A stretch of 64,000 nt of DNA from Anticarsia gemmatalis (GCF_050436995.1 NC_134766.1:6076001-6140000); one strand, 5' to 3'; counted from the stretch's first letter, positions 45,061 to 58,640 are shown. Numbers and translations are program-made. The notes: generated by a model from the letters alone, not told the origin.

Positions 45061-46873
45061 ATAGCAACCTGAAGATTGTAATACGTAGGACTAAGATTGT
45101 AAGTACCTTTGCGTATATAAGCTATGATTAAATCGCCTAAAAATCTAATATTTTTTGTTAAGAAGAATCTCCTAATTATGGTAATAAATATTAATTATCT
45201 CATAAAAATGCGACTGTTATTTAAAACACTTCTGCCTATAACTTCGGATACAGTAAGCGAAGTAATAAAAAAAAACATCTTTGAGCTCAAAATTCCAACA
45301 CCAAAATGTGTAAATAATAAAAAAGCCAAGTAAAGTATTAAATGAAGTTATTTTCGTACGATAAATAAGGTTGAAAGTTCTTTTTGCATTTATATGGTTG
45401 AGGGCAATGGACTGAAGCGGTCTGTACACAGATATTATTTGTTTTCATCATATTTATCGATATTGAAAGCTTGCTGAATGGTCAGCAAATACGGTACTCA
45501 TTTGTAAATATGATACTGTATGAGTCGGGCTAAATAATCATTTTTATAGTTGGCTAGTGTTAATGCCGTTTTTTTGGCTAGGAAAACGTTTTTGTTAAGG
45601 CAAGCAATATTTTCAAAGTCCGTACTAAATCTTCTAGTCCGTAATTCCCTGCTAATAAAATCATAAATATTGAACCGGTTTAGGTAAAATTTTCTGCACA
45701 TATAGTTTAAGATATTAGAAAGGACAGAAGAAAGCGTTTATACTGGAAATCGCACAGAAACGGGGCTACATGCAGGTAACATACACAAATAGCTATATGA
45801 TATCACATATTTATAACAAAGAGTAATTGGTTGAGCCAACCCAAAAAACCGTCTTATCTTTGAACTTACTACATACGAGAGACTTAATAAATCAACCAAT
45901 AATTAATGCAGCAATTATAAAAATGTCGACCTCATTAAATAATAACATTATCATAAAACATAATACCTATTAAAAATAAACAAAGAAGTACTTCACAATA
46001 CTAACTCACGAACAATTAACAAGAAGAATTTAATACGCCTCCATCACTGACCAATTTTGTTCGGAAACTTTTCCTCAAAATTTTTATATTTTGCCTAATT
46101 ATTTCTTTAAAACTGGAACACTGGCCCATTATGGAGGCATAAACAATACTTTTTGAACATGGCCACTCGTTTTAGCAAGCCGAGTTTAGAAAAAAAGTGT
46201 GATTAAAAACTCCGGCTGTATCCTTGTTTTGGACATGGATGTAAGATTATTAAATGTGCTATAGATTTTTCTATATTTTTTTATACTATACTGCCCTATT
46301 GTCGGACAAAGATGTCTCCCAAACCTCTCTTCTCGTTTCAATTGCAATAGGTATATTTTTTTAGACTTAAAGTTTTAGTCAAAACACGTAGGTTTCATGC
46401 TATACTAAAGACACGAGACTTCGTGTTACCGCGTGTCGGTACCATAGCAGAGCATTTATTACCGCTTATACTATAAAAGTAAGTACCTGCCTGTATCTTA
46501 GTTACAATAAAAAAATATTTAGGAATAATTGTTGAAGTATTTATAAACTGAATTGTCATACAATAGTTAAATCAAACAATTGCTAAGTAAAATAAATCAA
46601 CAATAATACCAAGCAATGCTTAATTCCCTTTTATGTTTTTAAAAAATGTTGGCAGATGTGTTTTGAACACAAAACGTTATTAAAATTAACAAGGTCATAT
46701 TTAATATCTCTTCCATTTATTCAAAGTTCAACGTTCTAAGGATTTCGTTAACGCTGTGAAAATTTAATTTGTACTCTTTTGAGAGGTGACGTGAGAGATT
46801 TAACACGACGGTGACGCGGCGACGCGACGCCGTCACGACACGTAAGCTATAGTCCATGTATTTGAATTATACA

Positions 46874-46904
46874 TCCATACTAATATTATAAATGCGAAAG
46901 TAAC

Positions 46905-46935
<31 letters not shown>

Positions 46936-47185
46936 GCTACTCAATCACGCCTAAACTACTGAACCAATTTGCATGAAATTTGGTATGGAGATATTTTGAT
47001 ACCCGAGAAAGGACATAGGCTACTTTTTACCCCGGGAAAATGACGCATTTCCCGGGAAAATTTAGGTGGTGAACGAAGTCGCGAATAATCAATATTATAA
47101 TGACATTAAATTAACAAAATTCCGTTGTTATGGCAACTGTTTTAATGGCTGATATGCCTTAGCGCGACTTCGTTATATTATGAGA
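46874..47185 (+). mobile_element. Helitron-like element with (CTGT)n tract
   Basis: Begins TCCATACTAATATTATAAAT, carries a pure (CTGT) run (about 46907-46938), CTAAACTACTGAACCAATTT, GGACATAGGCTACTTTTTAC and CCCGGGAAAATG twice. The right end is unclear, probably deleted after about 47180. Confidence 0.6.
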
Positions 47186-47279
47186 CTAGACTACTTTATA
47201 CTTTGTAAAAACATGTGTTTCAATAAGATTTTTTTCATTGATTCCGTGGCGCAATAGTTAAGTTCACCAAACCGCTACC

Positions 47280-47465
47280 ATTGCATTTACTACCGACAAC
47301 CTGGCTAGCTAGCTACCGAATAATGTTGTATAACAATCAGTTCAACGCCTCTAGCGGGCGTTGTAGAAACTATTTTGACAGTATATTTTAATTTCATCAT
47401 TCATTTTAATATCAAACTCTCGATACTCGATGGTTCCGGTTGTAGAGAATCGTGCTATTGTTGTA
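47280..47465 (+). mobile_element. Palindromic MITE (GATTCTCTAC family)
   Basis: ACTACCGACAACCTGGCTAG, CGCCTCTAGCGGGCGTTGTA, CTATTTTGACAGTATATTTT, TCAAACTCTCGATACTCGA and GTAGAGAATCG. A small internal duplication of the ATTTCATCATTCATT kind interrupts it. Confidence 0.65.
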
Positions 47466-47717
47466 AAGTACTGCGCAAACTTTCAAGCTACCTTATTTTG
47501 AAAAAGCTAAACGATCACCTTCTATATCGGCACGGTACACACTGGCTTGCAAGCAATATTGCAAGAGAATTAGCATACATACAAGATTCCAACGACGACT
47601 GGAACGTATCGCACTAGCGTGGGATGTGCTTGTCTGAAACATAATCCGGTACGAATTTCAGTGTATTGTCAATACGGGTTTGTTACTTGCATTGTTTGGT
47701 TAATCTTTTGTTAATTG

Positions 47718-47919
47718 TCCGACTAATATTATAAATGCGAAAGTTTGTATGTATGGATGTTTGTTACTGTTTCACGCAAATACTACTGAATCGATTGCGA
47801 TTAAATTTGGTACGATGAAAGCTGAAGACCAAGAATAAATTTTTATCCCGGAGTTTTCAAGGGATCGGGATTTACACGGGAAGAGATTCCACGCGGACGA
47901 AGTCACGGGCAGCCTCTAG
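47718..47919 (+). mobile_element. Helitron-like element, complete small copy
   Basis: TC start with GACTAATATTATAAATGCGA; the end is GACGAAGTCACGGGCAGCCT then CTAG. The interior (CAAATACTACTGAATCGATT, ATCCCGGAGTTTTC) is diverged from the 46874 copy. Confidence 0.55.
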
Positions 47920-48084
47920 TGTGTATATTAATTGAGAATAAGTGTGTTATTGTAACACACTATTGAGCACAAGTGATGGTGAGGTCTCCGGACAACCGCA
48001 AGGCCTCAGGATTTTATCTATCACCCAAGCAAAATTTGTCAAAAGCGGTTCAGCAATTTACGTACTAGAAGAACAAAAAAGTCT

Positions 48085-48165
48085 GAATTTGTGAAATTTA
48101 TAAGGATCGCACTAAGTGGCGATCTTTGGTCTCTGCCTACTTAACAAGGCGTGGTATTATGTATA
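48085..48165 (+). mobile_element. LINE 3' tail, truncated copy
   Basis: TTATAAGGATCGCACTAAGT, GGCGATCTTTGGTCTCTGCC and TACTTAACAAGGCGTGG parallel the 10625 copy. Confidence 0.45.
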
Positions 48166-49129
48166 TGAGAACAGATTTTGCAGTGTTTTTTTTTTTTCAG
48201 TTAAACCTTAGTAATGCATAATTCCATCATCACCATGCAATAAATAATACAATAACGAAAAAAATAAGCGTTATCATCTAGCCACTTCCACGCTCTAAAC
48301 TGTAAGATAATTAAATCAAAAGTGTCTCTAAAAGTACTAAAAATGATAATATTTCATCAAAGCAAAGAAAGTAAAATAAAAATAAGATTAATATTCAATC
48401 TCACTCAACTTAAGTTTAATTACAAAAACATTGATTCATTACAACGAATTAGAATTAGGGTTGTCGAAACCTTACTTTATTTTTTATAAGTAGTAAAGAT
48501 TGAAAGATTAGTATTCTTTTCTTTATAAGGTCAAAACTGTAAAACGGTTTTTGATAAGTTTTTGGTGTAGGTACAGTAGAGTAATTTGTATTAAATTCAA
48601 GATATTTTTGCTTCGGAAAATCTTTGGATGTAGACAATATCACGGGAAGAATATATTTAAAGGGTTAGGTTAGCGTTACATATATTTTCCCTTAATAGAA
48701 GAGGAGAGATTTTTTGATTTCCACGCTCACAATATTCACTTAAAAAACTCGTTTTTTGTTTCTAAAAGATACAAAGAAAGACTTTTATTCAGCATTCAAA
48801 ACTGAAATGACACTGTAGACTTTAACCGTTAAATTAATTAAATTTTACTGTAGATAGAAAATTAGTCCATTGGTGTAATAAACAGGAACTATACAAAAGG
48901 ATCTATAAAATTTCAAAGAGGATATTATAAACGGTTGTCTTTATTGAACGGGTAACAAATGACATGGAAGGAGTTTAAGCGTCCGTCATAAAGTCCAGCC
49001 AATAAAATAGTAATGAGGCCGCGTCCCTGTATTAAAACACCCTATATTCAGTCAACCGTGTGACGTTTCAAGATGATGACACGTTTTTTACAAAGAAATA
49101 CATATATACATAACTTAATGCTTGTTTAA

Positions 49130-49370
49130 CCAGGAGGGGTAAACTGAGATATATGATTTATATATGTTCATTTCGCCATTAACAATGTTAGGCCCATGTA
49201 GCAGGGGGCGAGCCTATTGCCATATTGAGAAAAATATTATAAAAAAACAATAAAAATGATCTCCCCGAGAATCGAACCGCGCCACAGCAAAAACATCAAA
49301 ACAATGTGTCGCGTTTAGACTTACCCCCGGTCTCTGGACCTGATTAGCACCGAATGCATAGCCGATGTAT
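49130..49370 (-). mobile_element. tRNA-derived SINE (family 2), minus strand
   Basis: The + strand shows TTCGCCATTAACAATGTTAG, GGGGGCGAGCCTATTGCC and GATCTCCCCGAGAATCGAAC, the last being a reversed B box. The head is diverged and the middle carries an A-rich expansion. Confidence 0.6.
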
Positions 49371-50879
49371 AGTTGTACTTGGCTTTTTACGTATTTAAGT
49401 GTTGACTTGTAACGTTAGTATGCCATATTTTATGGCAATAACAAATCACTAAGAACAGTTAAATTAGACCTAAATAAAAAAAATATTAATAAATTCTCTA
49501 TCTAAAGAAGTATAATTTCACTTCAGCACAGAACTTATTCAAGCATTTAGAATAACCGTGGGAGCACATTATTATAACACACAACGTACTAGAACGCAAA
49601 AAAATATATTTTATTCATTTAGTATTTTCTCAAACGTGATGACCCTAATCTGTATAAAAGGCGTTGAACTTTCAAAACGTTACTTTATGATTTTATTTTC
49701 TTTTGATATAAAAGGTCGGAGATTTGTTACCACAGATACAATTGTTACTAGAAGAGATAAATAACGATGTTTGTACTACGCTCTGTGTTCTGTGGAACAT
49801 AATTTGCAGAAAAGTCATTAATCGCATACGCTGTACTGTACTTGCACTTACAGTAAAAAGCTTTTGCTACAAATATAAAAAAGTATCAGAGGAAAATGAC
49901 TATATTTTCAAAAGTCACGTAGCGTTAGTTAAAGAACGCCAAGTTTTAATTATTTACACCTCATTGAGTGAAGTACTAGTATTATACTCAGTATTGTTAT
50001 CTCTTCTAGAATAACATATATCAGCATCTGAACATTACAAGAAAATATTTCTCCTTATTGATATACGTGTAATACATGACAATTAGTTAGTATTGATAAA
50101 GAAAATTACCTTACTCACTTTATACTAGAATTGTATTTTTTTCTATAAACATATTCCAGTTAATGTTCTCGAGTTTTATAGATTAAATTGATAAGTTCTA
50201 CATTTATAACACGCAATTATTTACCTATTAGTAAAAAAAGGTAATGAATACTATATTATATATGTATAATTATCAGAGAAGTAAACACCACTAAACCACC
50301 AAAAATAATCTACACTAATATTATAAAATATAATATAATACAGGTTATGTCGGCCTTATAATGTAATTCAGAGTATTGTAATGCAAGCCTATTTCCATCT
50401 ACCGGACACTTAACTAAACTCCAGACTACTATTGAGAAATATTCTTAAATAAATTAGAAAATATCAATAACACATTGCCCGACTCAGTAATAAAACCTGA
50501 CACCTCATGATCAACAGTCGCATACGCAACCGACCGCGCCATAGAGGCAGTTTCTAGATACAACTTGTGCCGAAACATCAAGAAACACAGCCATTATTTA
50601 TAACATTTCGCTTTTAAATTTATAAATGAAATAAGAACAATGGACACTAGCCTTAATATTTATAAAGCAACGAATTACTGCCCTGCCACTGAATACTGTT
50701 CAACGATATTGTATTACATAAAACAATTGTATACAACGACTATGAAATAAAAAGTAACGAGATATAGAAAAAGTATATTTCGTTGGTATTTCCTTAGTTA
50801 TTTTGTTGATGATATTCCGGTCATAGTAAAAAACAGAAGATAGAGAATTAAGGGTAATATACAATGATACTGAAGGAAA

Positions 50880-51045
50880 TTGTCTGATGTCGTCCCGGCC
50901 GATATTTGGCTGCGGCCAGTTTCATTGAAACCAGCCAACTGTGCAGGACTGTGTAACTACTGGGCAAGGCTCCCTCCCGTAATGAGGGAGGGTTTTGGCC
51001 TTGAGTCTACCACGCTGGCCAAGTGCGCCAGTGTATAGAAAATAT
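50880..51045 (-). repeat. Dispersed repeat, reverse of the 8.9 kb and 1.7 kb blocks
   Basis: GATGTCGTCCCGGCCGATAT, GAAACCAGCCAACTGTGCAG, CCTCCCGTAATGAGGGAGGG and CTACCACGCTGGCCAAGTGC. It links the interior of the 8610-8981 element with the 1680-1775 fragment, suggesting one larger parent repeat. Confidence 0.55.
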
Positions 51046-51261
51046 ATACATAAGTATATAAAATGTTGTATACTTATATAGAGGTATTATATGTTAACAC
51101 TAAACCTATACGAGTCGACTCGTAAAATGAACGTTAATTTTTATGAAGCTGTTTTTATTCGACACTTGGAAAAGTAGGTTATATGTTTCGTTTAACTTAC
51201 CTACCCTTAGGCTGAGAGTAGATCTAAGTCAAGACTCGACAGAATATTGTTTACAAAACAT

Positions 51262-51445
51262 CAGCAGTAGCGCGATTCTCTACAGGCGGTTCTGTCGAGT
51301 ATCCAAAGTTTGACATTTTAAATGTACTGCCAAAATAGTTCTTGCGACGTCCGCCAGCGGCGCTGATCAAATTTTCACACAAATTTCTTGATAGCTAACC
51401 GGTTGTCGCTGGTCGGTAGTGGTAAAGAATCGAGCTACCGGCGTA
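51262..51445 (-). mobile_element. Palindromic MITE (GATTCTCTAC family), minus strand
   Basis: GCGCGATTCTCTACAGGCGG, AGTTTGACATTTTAAATGTA, CTGCCAAAATAGTTCTTGCG, ACCGGTTGTCGCTGGTCGGT and AAAGAATCGAGCTACCGG, nearly full length. Confidence 0.7.
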
Positions 51446-52140
51446 CATTTTAAACATACATTTTATAACAAATATCCCATAGACAAAATGGCAAATTAAT
51501 CGTTGAAAAGACAGGCGTAATTGAAACAAATACTTAACACAGATAGTTTATACACGAGATACTTTTACGTCGAAAATCTTTTCACTCGGACAAAATATAA
51601 AGCTCAATATATCACTATGTTTCTCCAGGAAGGGATAAAAAGTGATTGTATATAACGTAATCAGCTAATATCTTGTGAATATAGAAACCGCTCGTACAGT
51701 AAATAAGAAAAACAAGTATTGTACATTACATTCTAAAATAATTGTAAAGTTTCGATTCTGCTTTGTATCCGCGAATATGTATGTGGCGTTAAAGTTTCAG
51801 GCGACAAAATAATTAATTATTGGAGCTAACGTTGGCCATACGCAACCCATTAATATTAAGTTATCTGTGTTATAAGTAATATGAGCTTCTTATACAATAT
51901 ACATATTTTATTCCTTTCATACATCCTCATTTGAAGTTATTCGGGGTCTACGCAATATGTGCCGTGATAAAACAAATAAGTCTTTATGATTTTGGTCGGG
52001 AGTCGTATCTATGGGACTGTTAATATCTATTGTGTGTCGCCTTACACCAATAATCGGGCTGCGTGTGGTACGATCGGATCCACTCTAGACACATATTTTG
52101 GTGACTAGGTAATATTAATATTTTTTAATGTACTGACTAG

Positions 52141-52358
52141 TTTTTTTTTTTTCCAAGACAACTCCCGCACTAAGAATTGCTCTTGTGTCGCGGGGACTTT
52201 TACAAACATACAAACAACGGACACAAAGCACAACCAGACCCGAAACAATTATTTGTGAATCGCACAAATAATTGCTCCGTGTGGGAATCGAACCCACGAC
52301 CTCCCGATGCAGTGGTGTCGGCGTGGTGACCTAAACCACTGCGCCACGGAGGCAGTCT
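52141..52358 (-). mobile_element. tRNA-derived SINE (family 1), full-length, minus strand
   Basis: Poly-T start (its A tail), CAACTCCCGCACTAAGAATT, TGTGTCGCGGGGACTTTTAC, GTGTGGGAATCGAACCCACG (reversed B box) and CTAAACCACTGCGCCACGGA (reversed A box). This is the most complete copy in the window and shows the body length, about 215 bp. Confidence 0.9.
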
Positions 52359-52474
52359 AATTTTTTTATTAAGTTATGTATTTGTGATGTTTCTTAACGT
52401 GTAACAAAAAAATAAATGGTGTTACCCAGATTTGTAATTAGTTTCGATATAAAGTATGTATTAGAAGTATAATA

Positions 52475-52575
52475 AGTATGTTTATCAATTATTTGATAAC
52501 CAAAGTACAAGCTCTGCTTAGTTTGAAATAAAATAACCGTGTGTAAGTTAAGATGTACGCAGTCAGCTTGCATAA
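52475..52575 (-). repeat. Dispersed repeat (ACACGGTCATCTGC type), minus copy
   Basis: ATTTGATAACCAAAGTACAA, GCTCTGCTTAGTTTGAAATA and ACCGTGTGTAAGTT are the reverse of the 20455 block. Confidence 0.45.
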
Positions 52576-55084
52576 AATTTATCATTTAATCTTTGAAGAC
52601 TGCCATCTGAGCACAAAGGTCCGAGCGCTCGTGTATACGACTGCTGATAAGATGTATCATGGGTTCGATCCCCGGGTTGGGCAAATTCCTATTGCTCTTT
52701 TCTAATTTAACATTGAATATTAAGAGTTTTACAATTATATTTACATGAATTTTCCTCAAGCTTTTTACAAAAATTTGAGGAAAAAAGTTGTCGTTAAGTA
52801 TAACGTAAGGTTTTTTATGTGAGAATAGCCAGACGTAGCTAATGAATCATTAAGCTAATGGCCATTAACGTTCATAGTCAGTGAACACTAATATCGATTA
52901 GTATTGTCACCTACATTGTCCAACTTACCTCGCTAATTTATTAGCGATCTTTGGCAAATTTTATTGCGCTTCGGGTTCTTTTTGTGCTCTTCTATTCTTA
53001 TTAATGCAAAAGTATACGTGTGTTGTCTGTTATTGACAATCTCACAAATCATTAAATATATTTACATGATAATAGAAGACCATGACATAGGAATAGTGCG
53101 AAGAATAGATATAATTCTAAACGAATAAAATTGGAGATATTTTTTTTTAAAAGAACTCTCGGGTCACCACGGGTGGTATAAAAAAATGAAAATTCTGTTT
53201 TTACAAGTTTCGTAAAGGCATTTGTTAAAAATCCAAATTAACTCTAAATAAATTCATCCAAGATCTGTCTGGTCCACTGCCAACACAATATGTCGTACAG
53301 AACAATATTTTTTTGTATGATTCTGCCATTACTAATCGTTTGTAAAATTTGTTTATATTTTTCTCCAAGCAAAATAACCTAACGACGGAAAAATCAGCCC
53401 CTAGGCTTCAAATTGGAATTTCCTTTTTGTTCTTACTCAAACACTCATTAACTAATTGGAAATAATGTATACTCATTAAAAGCGTAACACAATGAAACGA
53501 AAATAAAAGTCGCAGCCGCACGTAACGCGAACCCGTCGGTGTTGCCATAATTATTATTTAATTGGGCCGGGGTTGCCAGCCTTGTAATATAATTATACGT
53601 CGGGTATCAAACGTAACGCGATATGTTCCGAATACTTACTATTTTTGAGATGTGTTAGCTTTTGTTTTGTTTTAAGGCTTTTGTATGGTTTGTAAGTTAG
53701 TCAGTTTATTGTGTTTTATTTCTTTCGTATACTAAGGGACAATTTTACTATAACTCGGCCGTTACAAAAGTGCGAACTACGCCATAATCAATACAATCAT
53801 AGGAATTTGGCAATGTGTAAGTGCGAGTGAGAGACTGCGATAAAATGACATGACTAAGTTCGCTCGTTTGAAATGGGCCAAGTATAGGATTATCGAAAAT
53901 GTATGTCAAACATTTGTTAGTGGATAGTACCGATAATAGCTATTGGTCAGCGTGCAGTCAAAGTTTTTCAAGCCACTCGCCTTCGACATGACTCAAAAGC
54001 TGTTATCTTAACCGGGACTAACTTATAAAGCGATTCCTTTTAAGCACGGCACTCACTCACCTCGATATGCATTAAGCAAGCGGTAGCCTAACTATTACCA
54101 ATGGGAGAGCGTAACTCTACTTAAGGTAGTAAACGTTTATGCTTTGATTTCGAAATATGCCTGAAGTAATTATAGTTTTCAAATATTTTAATCGGAATGC
54201 ATATTATTGTTTTTCAGCTGTAGGTATAGCTGGGTAAATCTGTTTAAGAGACTTAAGTGATTGTTAGCTACTAGTAGTCTTACGCCTGCGCCACAAAATA
54301 ATTAAATACAATTTAACGAATTCCATATTTCCCTACAACTATTATTAACAAAAAAAATTGTCAGTATGTCACTCTTTTGTGTTTGAAATTTAATAAGGCA
54401 GTAATCAATTATAAGCAACCATCATATTTGAAAATCAACCCCTGAATTTCAACTGGAACGTGAGAGAACCCGCGTGTTTCATTTAGTAAGTTCATAAAAC
54501 TTCCCACCTAAAGACAATAATGTATAAAGTTATGGTTTCAGTCACAATTATATTTTACTGTTGCCACTTTTATAACGTATTTAAGCTTGCCAGACGGGAA
54601 CAAACTGAACGACACGGTAATTGGCATGAAACTAGTGATGCCACGCTGTCGATAAAAAATTTCAATGAAAGTATTTCGTGAAAGTGCGTACTTTTTCAGA
54701 AAATTGTTGAACTTTCAAATATACATTGTTTTTTTTCAATGGAGCATTTAAAAGTTAATACTGATGGGTACCAATAAAGGTTAATATTTGCATCTTCGAA
54801 CCATGTAAAATAAAATGTATACGTAACTAATGTAATGCTTTTTATCGAACTGAAAAGTTTTGTGAGATTCAATTTGTTTGTAACAAGTTTCGAAATCTCA
54901 AACCGATAACAAAAAAAATGCACTTATTTTGTAAATAGTTAGGAATGTGTTGATGTATGATTGTAACATACACAAGCTACTCCCAGATTTCTTAAATTTA
55001 GGTTTATCTTTTTACACAGCCTAGTGATACTATAAGAAAGCTTTATTCCTACTAAGCTAGTAATTCTTATGCTAAAAATACCTA

Positions 55085-55277
55085 CCTGTAGCTCGATTCT
55101 CTACTACTATCGACTCTCGACAACCGACCTGTCATCGAGAAATTTTGTATGAAAATCTGATCAGCGCCTCTGACGGGCGTCGTAGGAAATGTTTTGGCAG
55201 TACATTCTATATGTCAAAATTTCGATAGCTAGCCGGTTGTCGGTAGTCGATAGTGGTAGAGAATCGAGGCACTGGAA
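55085..55277. mobile_element. Palindromic MITE (GATTCTCTAC family), copy with both ends inverted
   Basis: AGCTCGATTCTCTACTACTA, TCGACTCTCGACAACCGACC at the left, and CTAGCCGGTTGTCGGTAGTC, GATAGTGGTAGAGAATCGAG at the right: terminal inverted repeats of about 48 bp. The centre GCGCCTCTGACGGGCGTCGT and TTTTGGCAGTACATTC is shared with all copies. It defines the element boundaries. Confidence 0.8.
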
Positions 55278-56579
55278 TATCTCAAAAAATTACAAGTTAA
55301 GTCGCAGTAAGAAAGCAGTGTCTCATATTTTTATTATTCTGAACTTTCACTTATAAAAGTACGTAGACTATTATATTAGGGTTGGTATTCTTAACTTATG
55401 TTGACCCCACTTATTTCACCTATCTTAGCACTCGAGTGCTTTCTAGAGGACTTGAGCTAACTTTAGCCGATTGTTGACCAAAAGTTGCTGGGGATTCAAG
55501 TGTTTTTATATTGTTGCTAATATTGTGGTATTTTTGGATAAGTAAAATATATTTTGGATTATATTTTTGGTAAGAGTGTGTTGTGTCTAACTGTTAACCT
55601 TTGCTTCAATATTTACTAAGTTGAATTATTAAGTTGAATTTTAGTCTCACAGTATTTTTCTTCTAAGTACATTTTTAAAACAACTTTAGAAAACTATTAT
55701 TATTTACTCGCTTCGTTGTTCATAGTGGAAATATCAGCCTTTGCCACGAGCTCCAGAACACAATCTATCACTTTGTAACTCTTTGTCTAAATGGATTCAG
55801 CCGTTTCGACGTGAAAAGAGAACCCATTCTCTTATTCATTGCATTGAAGGCCAATTTCACGGTTTATGGATGAACGTAGAACAACGTTTCTGATAAATAA
55901 AGTATATAAGTAATACTACTCTAGGATTACCAAAATTCCGCCTAATAGGCTATCCGAACCTTTTTCAGAAGAACAGAAACCGGCAATAAATATCGATAGC
56001 TCGATTGCGTAGTCCCATCACTATAAACCACTAACAGTCCATTAAACACAAACGTAACATGGCGTCCACGATGAACAAATTAAAACTCTCCTTTGTACAA
56101 ATAAATTATATAATTATAATCACCTTCAAGTATTTCCTTGTTTATTTATGGGTTCGTTTACAAGTGGTCTCATTATGAGTTAATAACTTGTAAATATTGT
56201 TAAGTTTAATTAAGGCCTTTATTGTTAAGTGAATTGTTCGAAATCGGTATTTTTTTTTTCGTTTGTTGATTTATTTATGCTCAAATTGACAGGCTGTTGG
56301 CTAAGGTTTGTTTAGCTGTTTTACTGACCGCTCTTTTTGTCTAGTTGAATATAGCAAAAGAAAGGACTTCTAGGCCGGTCGTTGGTACGTCTTTGTTATC
56401 TACACAAGGAGTGTGGGTAACAGAAACTAGCCTAGGTTTTTTGTGATAAACAGTGTTACCTAAAAATCTGTTTAGAATTTGGAAGTAAAATTAAGTACAT
56501 ATGACTGTGTGTTTCTGTAGTATTCTGGTTACTTTACTAGAACTCTGCGTAGTTGAGTATATAATGAGTGTGTGATCTT

Positions 56580-56765
56580 TCAGAAGCTCGGTTCTCTACT
56601 ACTATCAACTACCGACAACCGGCTAGCTATCGAGAATTTTTTTACACGAAAATCTGTCAGCGCCTCTAGCGGGCGTCGTAGGAACCATTTTGGCAGCACA
56701 TATAAATGTCAAACTTTCAATACTCGACAGTACCGACAATACGATACCGTAGAGAATCTTCTGAG
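56580..56765 (+). mobile_element. Palindromic MITE (GATTCTCTAC family)
   Basis: GCTCGGTTCTCTACTACTAT, CGACAACCGGCTAGCTATCG, GCGCCTCTAGCGGGCGTCGT, CAAACTTTCAATACTCGACA and GTAGAGAATC. The right end is of the short type. Confidence 0.7.
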
Positions 56766-57553
56766 CGTCGATGTTAATTGATTGATTCTACATAGTTTGG
56801 AACCCGATGAATGTGTGTGAGTTTTCCAAAAATGTTTATTCATTTATTTAGAACAAAGACAGTGATATTATTATCTTAGGTACACATGGTAATAAGCCTT
56901 AACTCGTTCACGTGAACAAGTCCCTGGCAACAGACGTTTCATAGCCGACGTGTAATTAATATGTCAACGATATGTTCGTAACACGGTGACAACACAGTAT
57001 TAACGTATTGTACCGTTGATAGATTAATCGTAGGGACTGTAAACTACTTCTGACAAACATATTTACTTGTTAACCAGCGTGGAGCCCTAGTAGATACTAT
57101 CTTTTACTCTCTATCAGCCCTTTAAGGTTACATTTTTGGAGAGTGTAGTTTATATTTTTTTCAGAGTCTTCAACTGCTTTTGTGTTGAATTCATCGAAAT
57201 TGGAATAACAGTTGCCGTATAAGCGTAAGAGATAGAAAGATCTTCGCATTTATATAAGATTAGTACAGATTAGTAAAAAGATCTCGACAGTCATAAATCT
57301 CGATGCAAGCCATTTAAAGGATATAAAGCTGTGTTTGTACAAAACGTATTGTATGATTGGAGAAATTCCACCAAATGGAATATAAGACAGGTGCCAATCA
57401 TGTCGGTGGAGATTCGGCCCACGCAACGCCTAGGTCATCTCGGATGGGTGATGAACAGCGTCATCCTTAAAATAAGCTGCCAGCTCCATATGCGTGAACC
57501 AGTTATTTTCTATATATACATTGTTATATGTATAATAATGAATTATTGTATTT

Positions 57554-57740
57554 GACTGCCTCCGTGGCGCAGTGGTTTAGGTCGCCACGCAGCTACCAGT
57601 CGGGGGCTTGATTCCCACACGGAACAATTATTTGTGCGATCCACAGTTTGGTTTTACTTTGTGTCCGTTGTTTGTATGTTTGTAAAAGTCCCCGCGATAC
57701 AAGAGCAATTCTTAATGCGGGAGTTGTTTTTTTAAAAAAG
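57554..57740 (+). mobile_element. tRNA-derived SINE (family 1)
   Basis: GACTGCCTCCGTGGCGCAGT, GTTTAGGTCGCCACGCAGCT, a B box changed to GGGCTTGATTCCCACACGG, GTTTGTATGTTTGTAAAAGT and CCCCGCGATACAAGAGCAAT, ending GGGAGTTGTTTTTTT. It has a small deletion between the boxes. Confidence 0.85.
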
Positions 57741-58084
57741 AAGATGATTGTATCTAGTATAATATATCTAATTGCGCAAGTCACGGAAGGGAAGGATGGA
57801 AGAATTACGACAGTCGTCTCAAGTTTAACGTATCGCCTTTTATCGTGCCCCTAGTTATTTATGTGACACTCGTAAATTGATGTTCACACTCACTGCGAGA
57901 CAAAGCTTTGATCGATCGTAAACTACACGTACTCTTGATGAAAGAAAACTAAAGGAAGTATTTTGAAAACAAAACTCCGGCTGTTGAATTAGAGAGCTTT
58001 AGTTTTAATTAGAGCTGCTTGTCTTCAGTTGAATTTTGCAAGATCTTCCATATTGCTGTAAAAAGAAATAAAAAAAAAATCACA

Positions 58085-58170
58085 TCTTTTTCCCATAGGG
58101 GTAGGCAATTACCACTTAGTACGATCCTTACAAACTTTCCTTGCCTCATTCGGATCCATAAATATGCCAT
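58085..58170 (-). mobile_element. LINE 3' tail, minus strand
   Basis: GGGGTAGGCAATTACCACTT, AGTACGATCCTTACAAACTT and TCCTTGCCTCATTCGGATCC are the reverse of the 10625 tail. Confidence 0.45.
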
Positions 58171-58640
58171 AAATAAAAAAATATATCATTTTATGTTAGA
58201 CTAAAAAAATGTTTTATAACTACTGGCCTTGAGTCCACAATAGCTAATCCATTGTGGGTTACTATGCATTCCTTTAAAACCCGTTTAAATGAACGCATAT
58301 AATAAGCATGTACAACTAAGCCTTTTTTGATATTTGTAATACTTTATAACCTATTTTTCCAGGACACATTACTCACAAACTGTATATTCTTTTTTAAAAC
58401 ATACAAAATATAATTCTGTCACGTGCTCATTAAAAGTAAATGGCTGGAATATTTTTCAACGAATTCTTGTTATAATCCGGACAATTAAGTGCGTACAGGC
58501 TGCAACAAAGTATATTTTACACGATGTCGAAGTTAATTAAATAAATACCAGCGAAGTAAAACATTTTTGAAATTTTCCGATAAATGAAATTTACGGTATG
58601 TAGCTTAATTGTAACGAGCTTTTACATTCGGAGGCTACTT

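Noticed and set aside
46907..46938. CRISPR-like array or functional satellite from the CTGT run
   Set aside because: It is a simple microsatellite inside a Helitron-like element; no spacers, and the genome is eukaryotic.
49724..50014. 96-codon open frame
   Set aside because: AT-rich codons throughout and no domain or splice support.
57331..57500. Possible exon containing VEIRPTQRLGHLGWVMNS
   Set aside because: No family recognised, no matching splice sites, and it merges into SINE sequence downstream.
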